From: Jeongeupia chitinilytica | GTDB taxonomy: Bacteria > Pseudomonadota > Gammaproteobacteria > Burkholderiales > Chitinibacteraceae | Length of the DNA: 64,000 nt | Direction of reading: 5' to 3' | Assembly: GCF_014652315.1 (NCBI RefSeq) | Contig: NZ_BMYO01000001.1 | Span: forward strand, 496,001 to 560,000 | Shown here: piece after piece, positions 29,307 to 37,167 of the stretch | How positions within the stretch are numbered: position 1 is the stretch's first letter | Layout: each line of letters starts with the position of its first letter | Notes under the pieces: generated by a model | Told to the model about the DNA's origin: nothing | What the model saw: the letters and a program-made list of their open reading frames with translations, nothing else | Database searches by the model: none | Program-made: the position numbers and the translations under genes

Positions 29307-29324
29307 ATAGGACGTTCGTTCTAT
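29307..29324. promoter_or_regulatory. TetR-type operator before the VOC gene
   Basis: ATAGGACG-TT-CGTTCTAT is an 18-bp palindrome with one mismatch, lying 20-37 bases upstream of the VOC start. The shape matches TetR-family operators. No TetR gene is next to it in this window. Confidence 0.55.
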
Positions 29325-29520
29325 TCTGACATGACTGCATCCGTCTGTCATCGGGATGACGGCTGATTTTTCTGGTGGTCCGGATACACGCTTTTGCACG
29401 TCGGTGACGTGGGCTCAGGTTGGTGGCCGGGGTGCGGGATATGAAGGGCGTCGAGCCAAGGGCAGCGAAGTGGAGTGACCGGCCTTTATTCAGACAGTTG
29501 TCCAACAAGCCAGAAAAGAC

Positions 29521-29548
29521 AAAGGGCCTAGCGGAAGCTAGGCCCTTT
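29521..29548 (-). terminator. Stranded native terminator of tRNA-Thr
   Basis: A perfect 12-bp stem (AAAGGGCCTAGC with its complement) and a GGAA loop are followed, on the minus strand, by TTTGTCTTTTC. It lies immediately past the tRNA 3' fragment at 29554, where the terminator of an intact tRNA-Thr gene would be. The island insertion has separated it from the functional tRNA 18 kb away. Confidence 0.8.
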
Positions 29549-29553
29549 GATAG

Positions 29554-29606
29554 TACTGGTGCCGGCGCCAGGATTCGAACTCGCTACCCCCTGATTACAA
29601 GTCAGG
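29554..29606 (-). repeat. Left attachment site: 3' fragment of tRNA-Thr
   Basis: 53 bases matching the 3' part of the tRNA-Thr gene at 47528-47580 with two mismatches; the final 21 bases are identical. It lacks the 5' half, so it is an attachment-site duplicate and not a tRNA gene. The two mismatches fall at tRNA positions 48 and 65, where the right copy has the expected pairing bases and this copy does not. Confidence 0.88.
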
Positions 29607-29658
29607 GTATTTTATGTCTCTTGCGGTCCCGATGTATTTCGTAGATCGGCTGTAGGTC

Positions 29659-29679
29659 GCATAAATACTTGATTTATGC
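29659..29679. promoter_or_regulatory. Palindrome between attL and the integrase gene
   Basis: GCATAAAT-N5-ATTTATGC is a perfect 8-bp inverted repeat in the short AT-rich leader before the integrase. It may bind an excisionase, AlpA or another regulator of integration. Confidence 0.5.
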
Positions 29680-29731
29680 ATTTCACTTGTCTCACATTGT
29701 CTCAGGTAGATCGACAAAATCTCGCGCCATG

Positions 29732-29754
29732 TGTAAACATAAGTGTAACCATAA
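29732..29754 (+). repeat. Left pair of integrase arm-type repeats
   Basis: TGTAAACATAA (29732) and TGTAACCATAA (29744) lie 12 bases apart and end 19 bases before the integrase start. The same two elevenmers recur, in swapped order and same orientation, at 47442-47464 near the right end. Their position fits integrase arm-binding sites that also allow autoregulation of int. Confidence 0.75.
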
Positions 29755-29773
29755 AACTGGCGAGTGAGAGACG

Positions 29774-31141
29774 GTGGTCAAGAAGCTAACGGTCAAAGAA
29801 GTCGACAGCGCCAAGCTGCCGGAAGGCAAACGCGAGGCGTATTTGCGGGACGGTGATGGTCTTGAGCTGCGTGTGACTGCGAGCGGGGCGTATTGGCAGA
29901 TGCGCTACCAGTTTCAGGGGCGGCGGCGTGTGCTGGGAATGAACGAGGACGAGAGCGAGCGAGACGGGGAGGCCAAGTCTGGCGAGCACAAATTGCTGTC
30001 CGCTCGCCGCTGGCGGGCGTGGTGTCGCCTGCAACTGGCCAAGGGGGGCGACCCGGCCGAGGCGCGCCAAATGCTGGAAAGCGAGCGCAGGCGTGCAATG
30101 AATGCTGCCAAGGAAGCTCTGGAAAGCGCCGAGCGAGAGGCTGCTCGCCTTGCGGCGCGGATGACGTATGGAGAGCTTTTCGAGCGCTACCGCCTGGCGC
30201 ACGTTGAGACGCTGCGTGGCAAAGCTGAAATCATCCGTCGGCACAAGAAAGATGTGCTCCCGGCCATTGCTAGTGTTTATGCCGATGAAGTGACGCGGCA
30301 GATGGTCGCTAATATCGGGCAGGCGATATCGGCGCGCGGCGCTCGTCGAGCCGCTCATCTGACCTTGGGTGATATCGCGGCTTGCTTCAAATGGGCGATT
30401 GATACTGCCTTGCTTGATGAAGGCCAGAATCCGGCTGCGGCGATCAAGAAGACCCGCATTGGCGATGCTTCGAAACTGCGTGATCGTGTTTTGTCAGAAA
30501 GCGAACTTCGCCATTTGCTGCAGTCGGCCTTGCCTGCGAGCAAGCTCTCGGCAAGGGCAAAGGCTGCAGTGCAGATCATGCTTGCAACGCTGTGCCGGGT
30601 GGGTGAGGTTTGCCGGGCGCAATGGTCGCATGTGGACTTGGCGGCCGGTCTGTGGCGCATTCCGGCGGAGAACGCCAAGAACAATGAAACCCACGTTATC
30701 CACCTCAGCGAGTTTGCGCTTACTGCATTCCGCGCTCTGCAGGAGGTGGCGACGAGTCCGGTTTGGGTTTTGCCTGGCAAAAGCGACGACGTGCACATTT
30801 GCGTCAAAACCACGACTAAGCAGATCGCGGACAGACAACGTACCGATGCAGAGCCCATGTCGAGACGTTCAAAGGAAACGGCGAGTTTGGTGCTGGAAAA
30901 CGGGCACTGGACCAGCCACGACTTGCGCCGAACCGGCGCAACCATGATGGGGGAGCTGGGTGTGGCGCCTCATGTTATCGACAAATGTCAAAATCACGTC
31001 GAGAAGAACAGGGTGACGCGCACCTATCAGCGCCAAGAGTTGATGGCGGAGCGCAAGGCAGCCTTTGAGCTATTGGGGCGTCGGCTGGCGTTGCTGGCTG
31101 ATCCGGGTGCCAATCATGTGCTGCTGTTGCCGCGTGCCTGA
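29774..31141 (+). CDS. Tyrosine integrase (P4/CP4-57 type)
   Basis: Site-specific recombinase that inserts and excises the island at tRNA-Thr, 455 residues from a GTG start. The N-terminal DUF4102-like arm-binding domain (LTVKEVDSAKLPEGKREAYLRDGDGLELRV, to about 90) is followed by a core-binding helix bundle (130-230) and the catalytic domain. Catalytic residues are Arg275 (LCRVGEVCRAQW), His382 and Arg385 (HDLRRTGATMM), His408 and Tyr418 (RTYQRQE). It looks intact. It lies just inside attL with its own arm-type repeats in the promoter, and reads into the island. Confidence 0.93.
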   Translation: MVKKLTVKEVDSAKLPEGKREAYLRDGDGLELRVTASGAYWQMRYQFQGRRRVLGMNEDESERDGEAKSGEHKLLSARRWRAWCRLQLAKGGDPAEARQMLESERRRAMNAAKEALESAEREAARLAARMTYGELFERYRLAHVETLRGKAEIIRRHKKDVLPAIASVYADEVTRQMVANIGQAISARGARRAAHLTLGDIAACFKWAIDTALLDEGQNPAAAIKKTRIGDASKLRDRVLSESELRHLLQSALPASKLSARAKAAVQIMLATLCRVGEVCRAQWSHVDLAAGLWRIPAENAKNNETHVIHLSEFALTAFRALQEVATSPVWVLPGKSDDVHICVKTTTKQIADRQRTDAEPMSRRSKETASLVLENGHWTSHDLRRTGATMMGELGVAPHVIDKCQNHVEKNRVTRTYQRQELMAERKAAFELLGRRLALLADPGANHVLLLPRA

Positions 31142-31267
31142 TGCGGTTGGTGCACGACAAATACAGCAGGAGAGCAAACGACTCTCCGCGAGACTGCGCA
31201 ACCTAGTACACTCGAATCTATAGGCTGGCTGTTTTGGCGACCAAACCATGCTTCGAAATGAAATTTC

Positions 31268-31295
31268 AACCCCGTATTGATGCGGGGTTTTGTAT
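31268..31295 (+). terminator. Terminator 1 upstream of alpA
   Basis: AACCCCG and CGGGGTT pair around an 8-nt loop, followed by TTGTATTT. It ends the integrase transcript and is the first of four similar hairpins around alpA. Confidence 0.7.
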
Positions 31296-31461
31296 TTCTG
31301 GCCGCCACTTAATGCCCATGCTGGTCGAGCTGGTTGTTATCGGCCAGCCGCCAGTTTGACTTCTGGCTTAGGCCCCCGGCTGCTTTTGCAAGTGGCTCAC
31401 GATGTGTAAACCCGTGCCGATCGTGCACGAATGCAGTTCAACCCTAGCAAGGTATTCAATG

Positions 31462-31486
31462 ACCCCGCCCAACTGCGGGGTTTTTT
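31462..31486 (+). terminator. Terminator 2 upstream of alpA
   Basis: ACCCCGC and GCGGGGT form a 7-bp stem with a 6-nt loop, followed by six T residues. Strong intrinsic terminator. Confidence 0.8.
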
Positions 31487-31494
31487 AGTTTGTT

Positions 31495-31528
31495 GCCCCC
31501 TGCGAATCAATAACGCCGGGGGCTTTTT
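31495..31528 (+). terminator. Terminator 3 directly before alpA
   Basis: GCCCCC (31495-31500) and GGGGGC (31518-31523) form a stem with a 17-nt loop, followed by five T residues. It lies only 10 bases before the alpA start, so it may act as an attenuator. Confidence 0.65.
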
Positions 31529-31537
31529 CATTTATGG

Positions 31538-31720
31538 ATGTTCATGACTACGAAATATCTTCGCCCCCGTGCGTTGGCTGAATACCTGCAGATTAGCCGT
31601 GCGACGCTTTATCGCTGGCTTCAAACCGACCCGACTTTCCCTCGTCCGGCCCGCTGCGGCGGTGTGACGCTGTTTCCTGTCGAAGAAGTCGAGCGATGGC
31701 TCGCCATGAAGGTGAGCTGA
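31538..31720 (+). CDS. AlpA family phage-type regulator
   Basis: A 60-residue DNA-binding protein with a MerR-like helix-turn-helix (YLRPRALAEYLQISRATLYRWLQTDPTFPRP) and a short wing (GVTLFPVEEVERWLAMK), as in AlpA of the CP4-57 prophage, which activates its integrase and excision. ATG 31544 (MTTKYLRP) is an alternative start. It is bracketed by terminator hairpins, so its expression is probably insulated from integrase read-through. It is likely to control island excision or the genes downstream. Confidence 0.88.
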   Translation: MFMTTKYLRPRALAEYLQISRATLYRWLQTDPTFPRPARCGGVTLFPVEEVERWLAMKVS

Positions 31721-31751
31721 TGCGGTTCGATTTCACTGTTCCACCCCCAAG

Positions 31752-31780
31752 CCCTGCTGCCTTTGCATGCGGGGTTTTTT
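31752..31780 (+). terminator. Terminator 4, after alpA
   Basis: CCCTGC and GCGGGG pair (one G-T wobble) around an 11-nt loop, followed by six T residues, 31 bases after the alpA stop. Confidence 0.7.
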
Positions 31781-32006
31781 GTTTGAGGCAATGCATTGCG
31801 CAGGTGACACAACTCACGTTGAAATCGCCCCGCCCACTGGTTGCCAAGCCCCTGCTACGGCTGGACTTCAGCTGGTCTGCCACTCACCGGAATAATCCTA
31901 TTCCTGTCCGGTTTGTGATTGTGTACTGCCAAAAGCAGTGCGAGGCGGAAAGTCCTGCAGCGGCTGGGAGCGGGCAAGGGCGCACTACTTGGCCGGGGCA
32001 GGGGGC

Positions 32007-32891
32007 ATGGCAATGAATGCCCGCCTGACCAATCCATCCAAATGCGGCTCAGCAGCGCCGACCCGGATGGCGCAGCGCAAGCAGACGGCAATGTTGCCTT
32101 TATCCACCGGCGGCGAGCGCTCGATCTACCTGCCCATCATGACGGCGATTGACGATGTCCTTTCATCGGCGCGGCAAGAGATGGCCAGACCGGCCGCTGC
32201 TATGGTGCGGGTGACGTTGTTGCGTGATGACTCGATGGCCAAGGTGATGCAGCTGCTGTGCGAGCATTTCACGCGTCGTGGTGCATCAAGACCGGGCTAT
32301 GTCTGGGCATTGGAGCTGGAGCCGGACGACAAGCGCGATGACTATCCCCACTACCATCTGATGGTGGTCTTTGATCTGAAGGCCAATTACATCGGTACGC
32401 TGGTCGATGCATTGAAGCGCCTGAAACAACGGGGTTGGATCGAGGGTTTTCATATCAGCAAGGATCGGGGAAGGCTCAAAATCCATGCATTGGATTCCGA
32501 TGTTGCAAGGGACGCCTGCCGCGAACATGCGGGCTATATCGCCAAGGTTGATACCAAGCGGCGACAGCCTGGGCGTCGGCTTTACGGCCGCTCGCAGATC
32601 AGCAAAGTGTTGGCGGCTGCGACTACGCCCGAAGCATTGGCCATTCCGCTTCAGAGCACGGTTCATATCGAAGCCGGAGCAATGTGCCAATGCACGCCAT
32701 CGCCGTGGCGGTTTCCCCATTCTACAGCGCCCCGCTGTATCGCACTGGATGGATGCCGAAGGCGTTCGGGCGAGCAAATCAATGCGGTGAGATTGAACGC
32801 AGGGCAGTACGCAGCCCCGTGTGAATCCGGGGGCGTCGTGGGTCATTCGGGTGCCGTGTTGCAATCATCCGTCATGCCCTTGGCACCTTGA
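32007..32891 (+). CDS. YagK/YfjJ domain protein (inovirus Gp2-like)
   Basis: A 294-residue protein typical of P4-like islands and filamentous-phage-like elements. The central domain carries VWALELEPDDKRDDYPHYHLMVVFDLKANYIGTLV (about 98-132); the HYH cluster recalls the metal-binding HUH motif of rolling-circle initiators, so a role in element replication is plausible. The last about 75 residues (from HIEAGAMCQ) are low in similarity to anything I know and rich in Cys, Gly and Ser. This may be a divergent or frameshifted tail. ATG 32007 follows GGGGG; an earlier in-frame ATG at 31938 lacks similarity. Confidence 0.72.
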   Translation: MAMNARLTNPSKCGSAAPTRMAQRKQTAMLPLSTGGERSIYLPIMTAIDDVLSSARQEMARPAAAMVRVTLLRDDSMAKVMQLLCEHFTRRGASRPGYVWALELEPDDKRDDYPHYHLMVVFDLKANYIGTLVDALKRLKQRGWIEGFHISKDRGRLKIHALDSDVARDACREHAGYIAKVDTKRRQPGRRLYGRSQISKVLAAATTPEALAIPLQSTVHIEAGAMCQCTPSPWRFPHSTAPRCIALDGCRRRSGEQINAVRLNAGQYAAPCESGGVVGHSGAVLQSSVMPLAP

Positions 32892-33041
32892 GTGGAAAGT
32901 GTATTCGGGGGCATTCGATCGCGGTTTGGCTTGGTGGCAGGATGGAGCTACCGTGCTCGGTACGCAGTACGCACTTTCCGCGAACGAACTGAAAAGTGCG
33001 TACCGCATTGGCAAGATCAGTGGGCGTGTGTGGATACAGCC

Positions 33042-33489
33042 TTAGCCCTCATCCGGTACCGAAACCGTCCAGATGCGCTTGAGCGGCAGTTCGGCCTTGA
33101 GTTCGTCCTGCAGCTTGTCGTAGTGCACGAACAATTGCTCCAGCAGCTCGTTGCGGCCCCACAGGCGCAGCCGGAAAAAACTGCTGGCCAGGTCCTTCTG
33201 CACGTTCGGCTTGAACCCGCTCCACGACACGAACAAACCCTGGTTCGCGTTGAACTTGGTCATTGCACCGAGCAATTTGTCGACGGTCGGCCGGTCGATC
33301 GGGCCGCTTTCCGATTTCACTTCGACGCAGATGCACTGCTGGCCGAAGCCCATCGGACCGTTGCCTGCGAGGATGTCGGCGCCGCCGTCGGCACCTTCGG
33401 AGCTGCGCAAGGTCGTGTAACCCTGCGCCTTGCAGGATGGCTTCGACCGGCCAGGTCAGTTTGTGTCCCTTGAAGCGGCCCTCGATCAA
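33042..33489 (-). pseudogene. Mrr-type restriction endonuclease domain, frameshifted
   Basis: Remnant of a modification-dependent or related nuclease with the Mrr_cat fold. From 33410 down the frame reads RSSEGADGGADILAGNGP, then CICVEVKSESGPIDRPTVDKLLGAM and FFRLRLWGRNELLEQL, with the catalytic D-(x)n-ExK pattern. The N-terminal segment (RFKGHKLTWPVEAILQ) lies in another frame starting at TTG 33489, which overlaps the HNH gene stop. Removing one G near 33430 would join them as LQAQGYTTLRSSEGADGG. So the gene is broken by a single-base insertion, or the sequence has an error at that point. Confidence 0.75.
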
Positions 33490-34358
33490 CGCGGCGATGT
33501 GCCCGTATGCAAGATTGCAGATCGTTGGGACAAGGTTTCGAGTAGTTTTGTGCGGATTTGCTGCCGATCATCGCCGTAATGTGCACGGCGATGATGCTCC
33601 GGGCAGAGCGCCACAACATTTTCCACCTCATCCGGGCCACCTTCGCTCAGCGGAACAACGTGGTGGGTTTCCAGATAAATGCGACCGTCGTGCGTGGTAA
33701 ATCCGGGGGTGCTGCAGTACTCACAAAGCCCCTCGGCATGCTGCAGTACGCGCATACGGACGCGTGCACTCCGGATAAATGAACTGGTTTCGTGGCTTAC
33801 CTTTGCCGGAGGCTCTGGCTGTACATTCAACGAGAACTGATCCACGTATTGACCTGGAGGGGCGTCTCGAACCAGCTGATATTCGCCGCTCATCATGTCG
33901 TACTTCGTCAATGCCCAAGTCTGTGCATCAAGGGCACGGTACAGGACTCGCGACGCCACCTCTTCGTTGACATCGGCATCCGTCATTCTGCCTGCGCACA
34001 GGATGACGCGTACCGGCAGCGAATGGCGCCAGACCTTTTGCAGCACGCCATCCATGCGGTCGGCACGGTTTTTCCACGTCGACTTGCCCTTGCTGGCAGC
34101 GTCCAATCCGAAGGCACGAATGTTAAAGCGATGGCTGATCACGCCCTCGTCTTCATCCATTTCCTCCACCCACAGATTAACGATGGCAGGGTGATCATCC
34201 TGCAGGAAAGACCACTCATAACAATATTTCGGGTTTGAAGCCGCCTTGGCTACCCCACCTTTGAAGTTGGCCCAGTCCGAGACATCCAGACCAACCTCGG
34301 ACAGCAAATCCATGACGCGTGCACGTTGCCGGGGTTTCAGATCAGCCAGCGTGGTCAT
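33486..34358 (-). CDS. HNH endonuclease
   Basis: A 290-residue protein. The C-terminal HNH domain (about 213-265) has zinc ligands CEYC and CPEHH, and the catalytic stretch LETHHVVPLSEGGPDEVENVVALCPEHHRRAH. The N-terminal about 200 residues (TLADLKPRQRARVMDLLSEVGLDVSDWANF) are a conserved partner domain of defence-linked HNH proteins that I cannot name. It overlaps hsdS by 4 bases upstream and the Mrr-type gene downstream, so it is part of the restriction operon and probably cuts foreign DNA. Confidence 0.85.
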   Translation of the reverse strand: MTTLADLKPRQRARVMDLLSEVGLDVSDWANFKGGVAKAASNPKYCYEWSFLQDDHPAIVNLWVEEMDEDEGVISHRFNIRAFGLDAASKGKSTWKNRADRMDGVLQKVWRHSLPVRVILCAGRMTDADVNEEVASRVLYRALDAQTWALTKYDMMSGEYQLVRDAPPGQYVDQFSLNVQPEPPAKVSHETSSFIRSARVRMRVLQHAEGLCEYCSTPGFTTHDGRIYLETHHVVPLSEGGPDEVENVVALCPEHHRRAHYGDDRQQIRTKLLETLSQRSAILHTGTSPR

Positions 34359-35713
34359 GGCTGCACCCCTTTGCGTCCACGCTTGGGTTTCGGCGCTGCT
34401 TCGCGTTGCGTGGCCAGGCGCTTGAGCAACTCGCTCGCCGGTTCGTCATTCGGGTCCTGCGGCACCAGCTCGCCGCGGAAGGCTTTGGCCAGTAGCGACG
34501 GCGTCAACCGGTCGGCGGCGGTTTGCGCTGCGGCGAGGCGGGCTTCGAGGCGCTCGGCGAAGGCGAATAGCGTTTCTACGCGGTGGATGATTTCGGTTTG
34601 CTCATCAATGGATGGCAGCCTTAAGGGCAACGAGCGCAACTCTTCCGAGTTGATGTTGTTCACGCCACTGGTCGATTTAGCCGTCATTTCTATGACTTGC
34701 CTAATCTGCGGTGAGCTGATGACCATCCATGAAAATTTCGGGATGATGCGGATCTCATCGGGCCTCAGCCTTATCAAATAGCCCGCAAACAACATGCCCT
34801 CTGCTGCACTGTCAATGACAGACGCCTTTCCAACCAAATCGACGCTACCATTCGAACGAATAATCAGGAGGTCGCCAATCCGAAGTACTAGTTTTGCGCG
34901 TTCGATCTCATCAAATTCGGCGTACTTCAAGTCGTTCAGATTAGGCGCGCCATCGGCCCCAATATTAGGTATGCGCAAGACCGCCGATCCAATAGCTACC
35001 TCGCTACACTTCTTGGCGGTGCCATACCGCAGATCAAGAGCAATTTCGCCAAACGTCGAGTCGACCCAATCTAAAGCTAATTTTCTTGAATCCCGCCAAT
35101 CCTCGGTCAGCCTGCCCGAGGTCGCGGCGGCGAGGACGGACTGGCGGAAGCGTTTGAGGATGGGCGCGACGCGGGCAAGGCGTTCGCGGCAGGCATCGAC
35201 CCGCGCCAGTGTCGCGTCGAGCTTGTCGGCGATGCGTTTTTGTTCGGGGAGCGGGGCGAGTTGAATTTTTAAAGCTTTAAGCTTTGAGCCATTTACATTT
35301 GGCTGGCCGATCCCAGAACTAAACTCTGTTATTTGATTCCAATAAAAATCTGAACCAAAAAAATAATTTAGGTATTTAGATGTCTCTACCAAGGTCGGTC
35401 GAACACGAATTAGATAGGAAGCAAATACTGCGTTTTTGATGTCGGAAACAATCAGAAAGCTTTTCCCAACTGTCGCCCCTGTGCGCGCAAACACTATATC
35501 GCCATCGTTTAATGAGTATTTAGCCAAGCCATCATGAGAGATGTCGCAGAACGGCACAGATGACCAATTAACCTTGTTGTCCTGAATGTCTGTGATTCGA
35601 AGCATTCTGGCATCGCCGCTCAAAGAGTTCGCTTTGGCCGTATAGCCGTATGAAACATCTTCAGCGATTACTTGTAGTTCGCACTCTGCCCACCCCTTCG
35701 GCAAGCCACTCAT
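34355..35713 (-). CDS. hsdS: Type I restriction-modification specificity subunit
   Basis: Recognises the DNA target for the HsdM/HsdR complex, 452 residues, normal length. It has two target-recognition domains (about 1-150 and 215-370), each opening with the family pattern (GLPKGWAECELQVIAEDV; LDWVDSTFGEIALDLRYG) and separated by long conserved helices (LPEQKRIADKLDATLARVDACRERLARV and a matching one near the C-terminus). The recognition domains are AT-rich compared with the spacers, as expected for exchangeable cassettes. It overlaps hsdM and the HNH gene by 4 bases each. Confidence 0.94.
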   Translation of the reverse strand: MSGLPKGWAECELQVIAEDVSYGYTAKANSLSGDARMLRITDIQDNKVNWSSVPFCDISHDGLAKYSLNDGDIVFARTGATVGKSFLIVSDIKNAVFASYLIRVRPTLVETSKYLNYFFGSDFYWNQITEFSSGIGQPNVNGSKLKALKIQLAPLPEQKRIADKLDATLARVDACRERLARVAPILKRFRQSVLAAATSGRLTEDWRDSRKLALDWVDSTFGEIALDLRYGTAKKCSEVAIGSAVLRIPNIGADGAPNLNDLKYAEFDEIERAKLVLRIGDLLIIRSNGSVDLVGKASVIDSAAEGMLFAGYLIRLRPDEIRIIPKFSWMVISSPQIRQVIEMTAKSTSGVNNINSEELRSLPLRLPSIDEQTEIIHRVETLFAFAERLEARLAAAQTAADRLTPSLLAKAFRGELVPQDPNDEPASELLKRLATQREAAPKPKRGRKGVQP

Positions 35714-37167
35714 TCCGCCACCTCTTCACCCAGCTCGGCCAGAATCGCTTCGAGTTCGGCTAAGGCACCATTCAATTCATCCATCGCTTCGCGTGCCAAT
35801 ACACTCGGTTCGGGCAAATCGGCGGCATCCTCGGCGCTGTCGTCCTTCAGCCATGAAATATCCAGACTGTCGCCGCGTTCCTTGATCCAGTCGCGGCCGA
35901 ACACGCGGAAGCGACCGGTTTCACCCTGATCCATGCGTGGGCTGCTGCCGTGCGGGTCGGTACCGAAGGCGGCTTCAAAGTCGGCGAAGTGGCCGCGGGT
36001 GAACGGGGTGCGCTTGCCGAACTTCGGCATATTGGCGCGCAGATCGTAAACCCAGACATTTTGCGTGCTGGCGGTGGCTGCCTGGCTGACTTTGCTGAAG
36101 AACAGCACATTGGTTTTGACGCCCTGGGCATAGAAGATGCCGGTGGGCAGGCGCAGGATGGTGTGCAAGTTGCACTTGTCCATCAGATCGCGACGGATGT
36201 CGGCGCCGACGCCGGATTCGAACAGCACGTTGTCCGGCAGCACCACGGCGGCGCGGCCACCGTCTTTCAGGTGGCGGACGATGTGCTGGACGAAGGCGAG
36301 CTGCTTGTTGCTGGTGGTGAAGGTGAGGTCGTCACGCGTCGGGCCGCCTCCGCCCTTGGCGGTGCCGAACGGCGGGTTGCTGAGGATGAGGCTGGATTTG
36401 GGTAACTGGCTGCCGGCGCTGCCGAGGGTGTTGCCGAGGTGAACTACGCCGGCGTCGTCGCCTTCCATGCCGTGCAGCAGGCAGTTCATCAGCGCGAGGC
36501 GACGGGTGTCGGGCACCAGCTCCATGCCCAAGTAAGCGTGGTTGCGCTGGAAGCTGCGCTGTTGCTCGGTCAGGTCGTAGAGGTCGTCGGTGTTGGCCTT
36601 GATCCAGGTGTCGGCGGCGATCAGAAAGCCGGCGGTGCCGGCGGCCGGGTCTTGTATGGTTTCGCCGGGCTGCGGCTGCATCAGTGCGACGATGCTGTCG
36701 ATCAGCGGCCGCGGGGTGAAGTACTGGCCGGCGCCGGATTTGGTTTCGCTGGCGTTTTTTTCCAGCAGGCCTTCGTACAGATCGCCCAGGCCGTCTTTTT
36801 GCGCCGAGAACCAGTCGATGCCGTCGAGCGATTTGATCAGTTGCTCAAGATGGCGAGGCTCGCGCAAGCGCGTTTGCGCGTCGGCGTAGATCGCGGCGAT
36901 CAGCGGGTCGTCGTGCTGGCTGAGCTTGAGCAGCGTGGCGCGGTACTCGTTTAGCAGGTTGATGCCAGAGAGATTGGTGAACACGCTCCAGCGCGCGTAG
37001 TCGGGCAGTTTGTGCGTGCTGAGGATGCCGCTCTGGGTGTTTTCGTGCTCCATCTTGATGAACAGCAGCAGCGCCAGTTCGGTGACGTAGTCGCTGTAGT
37101 TGATGCCGTCGTCGCGCAGCACGTCGCACAGGTTCCAGAGCTTCTGGACGATGTCGTTATTGGTCAT
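35710..37167 (-). CDS. hsdM: Type I restriction-modification DNA methyltransferase subunit
   Basis: N6-adenine methyltransferase of the type I complex, 485 residues. The N-terminal helical domain (VQKLWNLCDVLRDDGINYSDYV) precedes the SAM-binding motif DPAAGTAGFL (about 173-182) and the catalytic NPPFG (about 265-269). GAGQYFTPRPLID is the classic HsdM signature. It acts with HsdS for modification and with HsdR for cleavage. It overlaps hsdS and fic by 4 bases each. Confidence 0.95.
   Translation of the reverse strand: MTNNDIVQKLWNLCDVLRDDGINYSDYVTELALLLFIKMEHENTQSGILSTHKLPDYARWSVFTNLSGINLLNEYRATLLKLSQHDDPLIAAIYADAQTRLREPRHLEQLIKSLDGIDWFSAQKDGLGDLYEGLLEKNASETKSGAGQYFTPRPLIDSIVALMQPQPGETIQDPAAGTAGFLIAADTWIKANTDDLYDLTEQQRSFQRNHAYLGMELVPDTRRLALMNCLLHGMEGDDAGVVHLGNTLGSAGSQLPKSSLILSNPPFGTAKGGGGPTRDDLTFTTSNKQLAFVQHIVRHLKDGGRAAVVLPDNVLFESGVGADIRRDLMDKCNLHTILRLPTGIFYAQGVKTNVLFFSKVSQAATASTQNVWVYDLRANMPKFGKRTPFTRGHFADFEAAFGTDPHGSSPRMDQGETGRFRVFGRDWIKERGDSLDISWLKDDSAEDAADLPEPSVLAREAMDELNGALAELEAILAELGEEVAE

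Noticed and set aside
29554..29606. A second tRNA-Thr gene
   Set aside because: Only the 3' part from the anticodon stem on is present; there is no D-arm or 5' acceptor strand.
32821..33045. 74-codon open frame after the YagK/YfjJ-type gene
   Set aside because: It overlaps the end of that gene in another frame, has no SD and no similarity; probably chance or part of a decayed tail.
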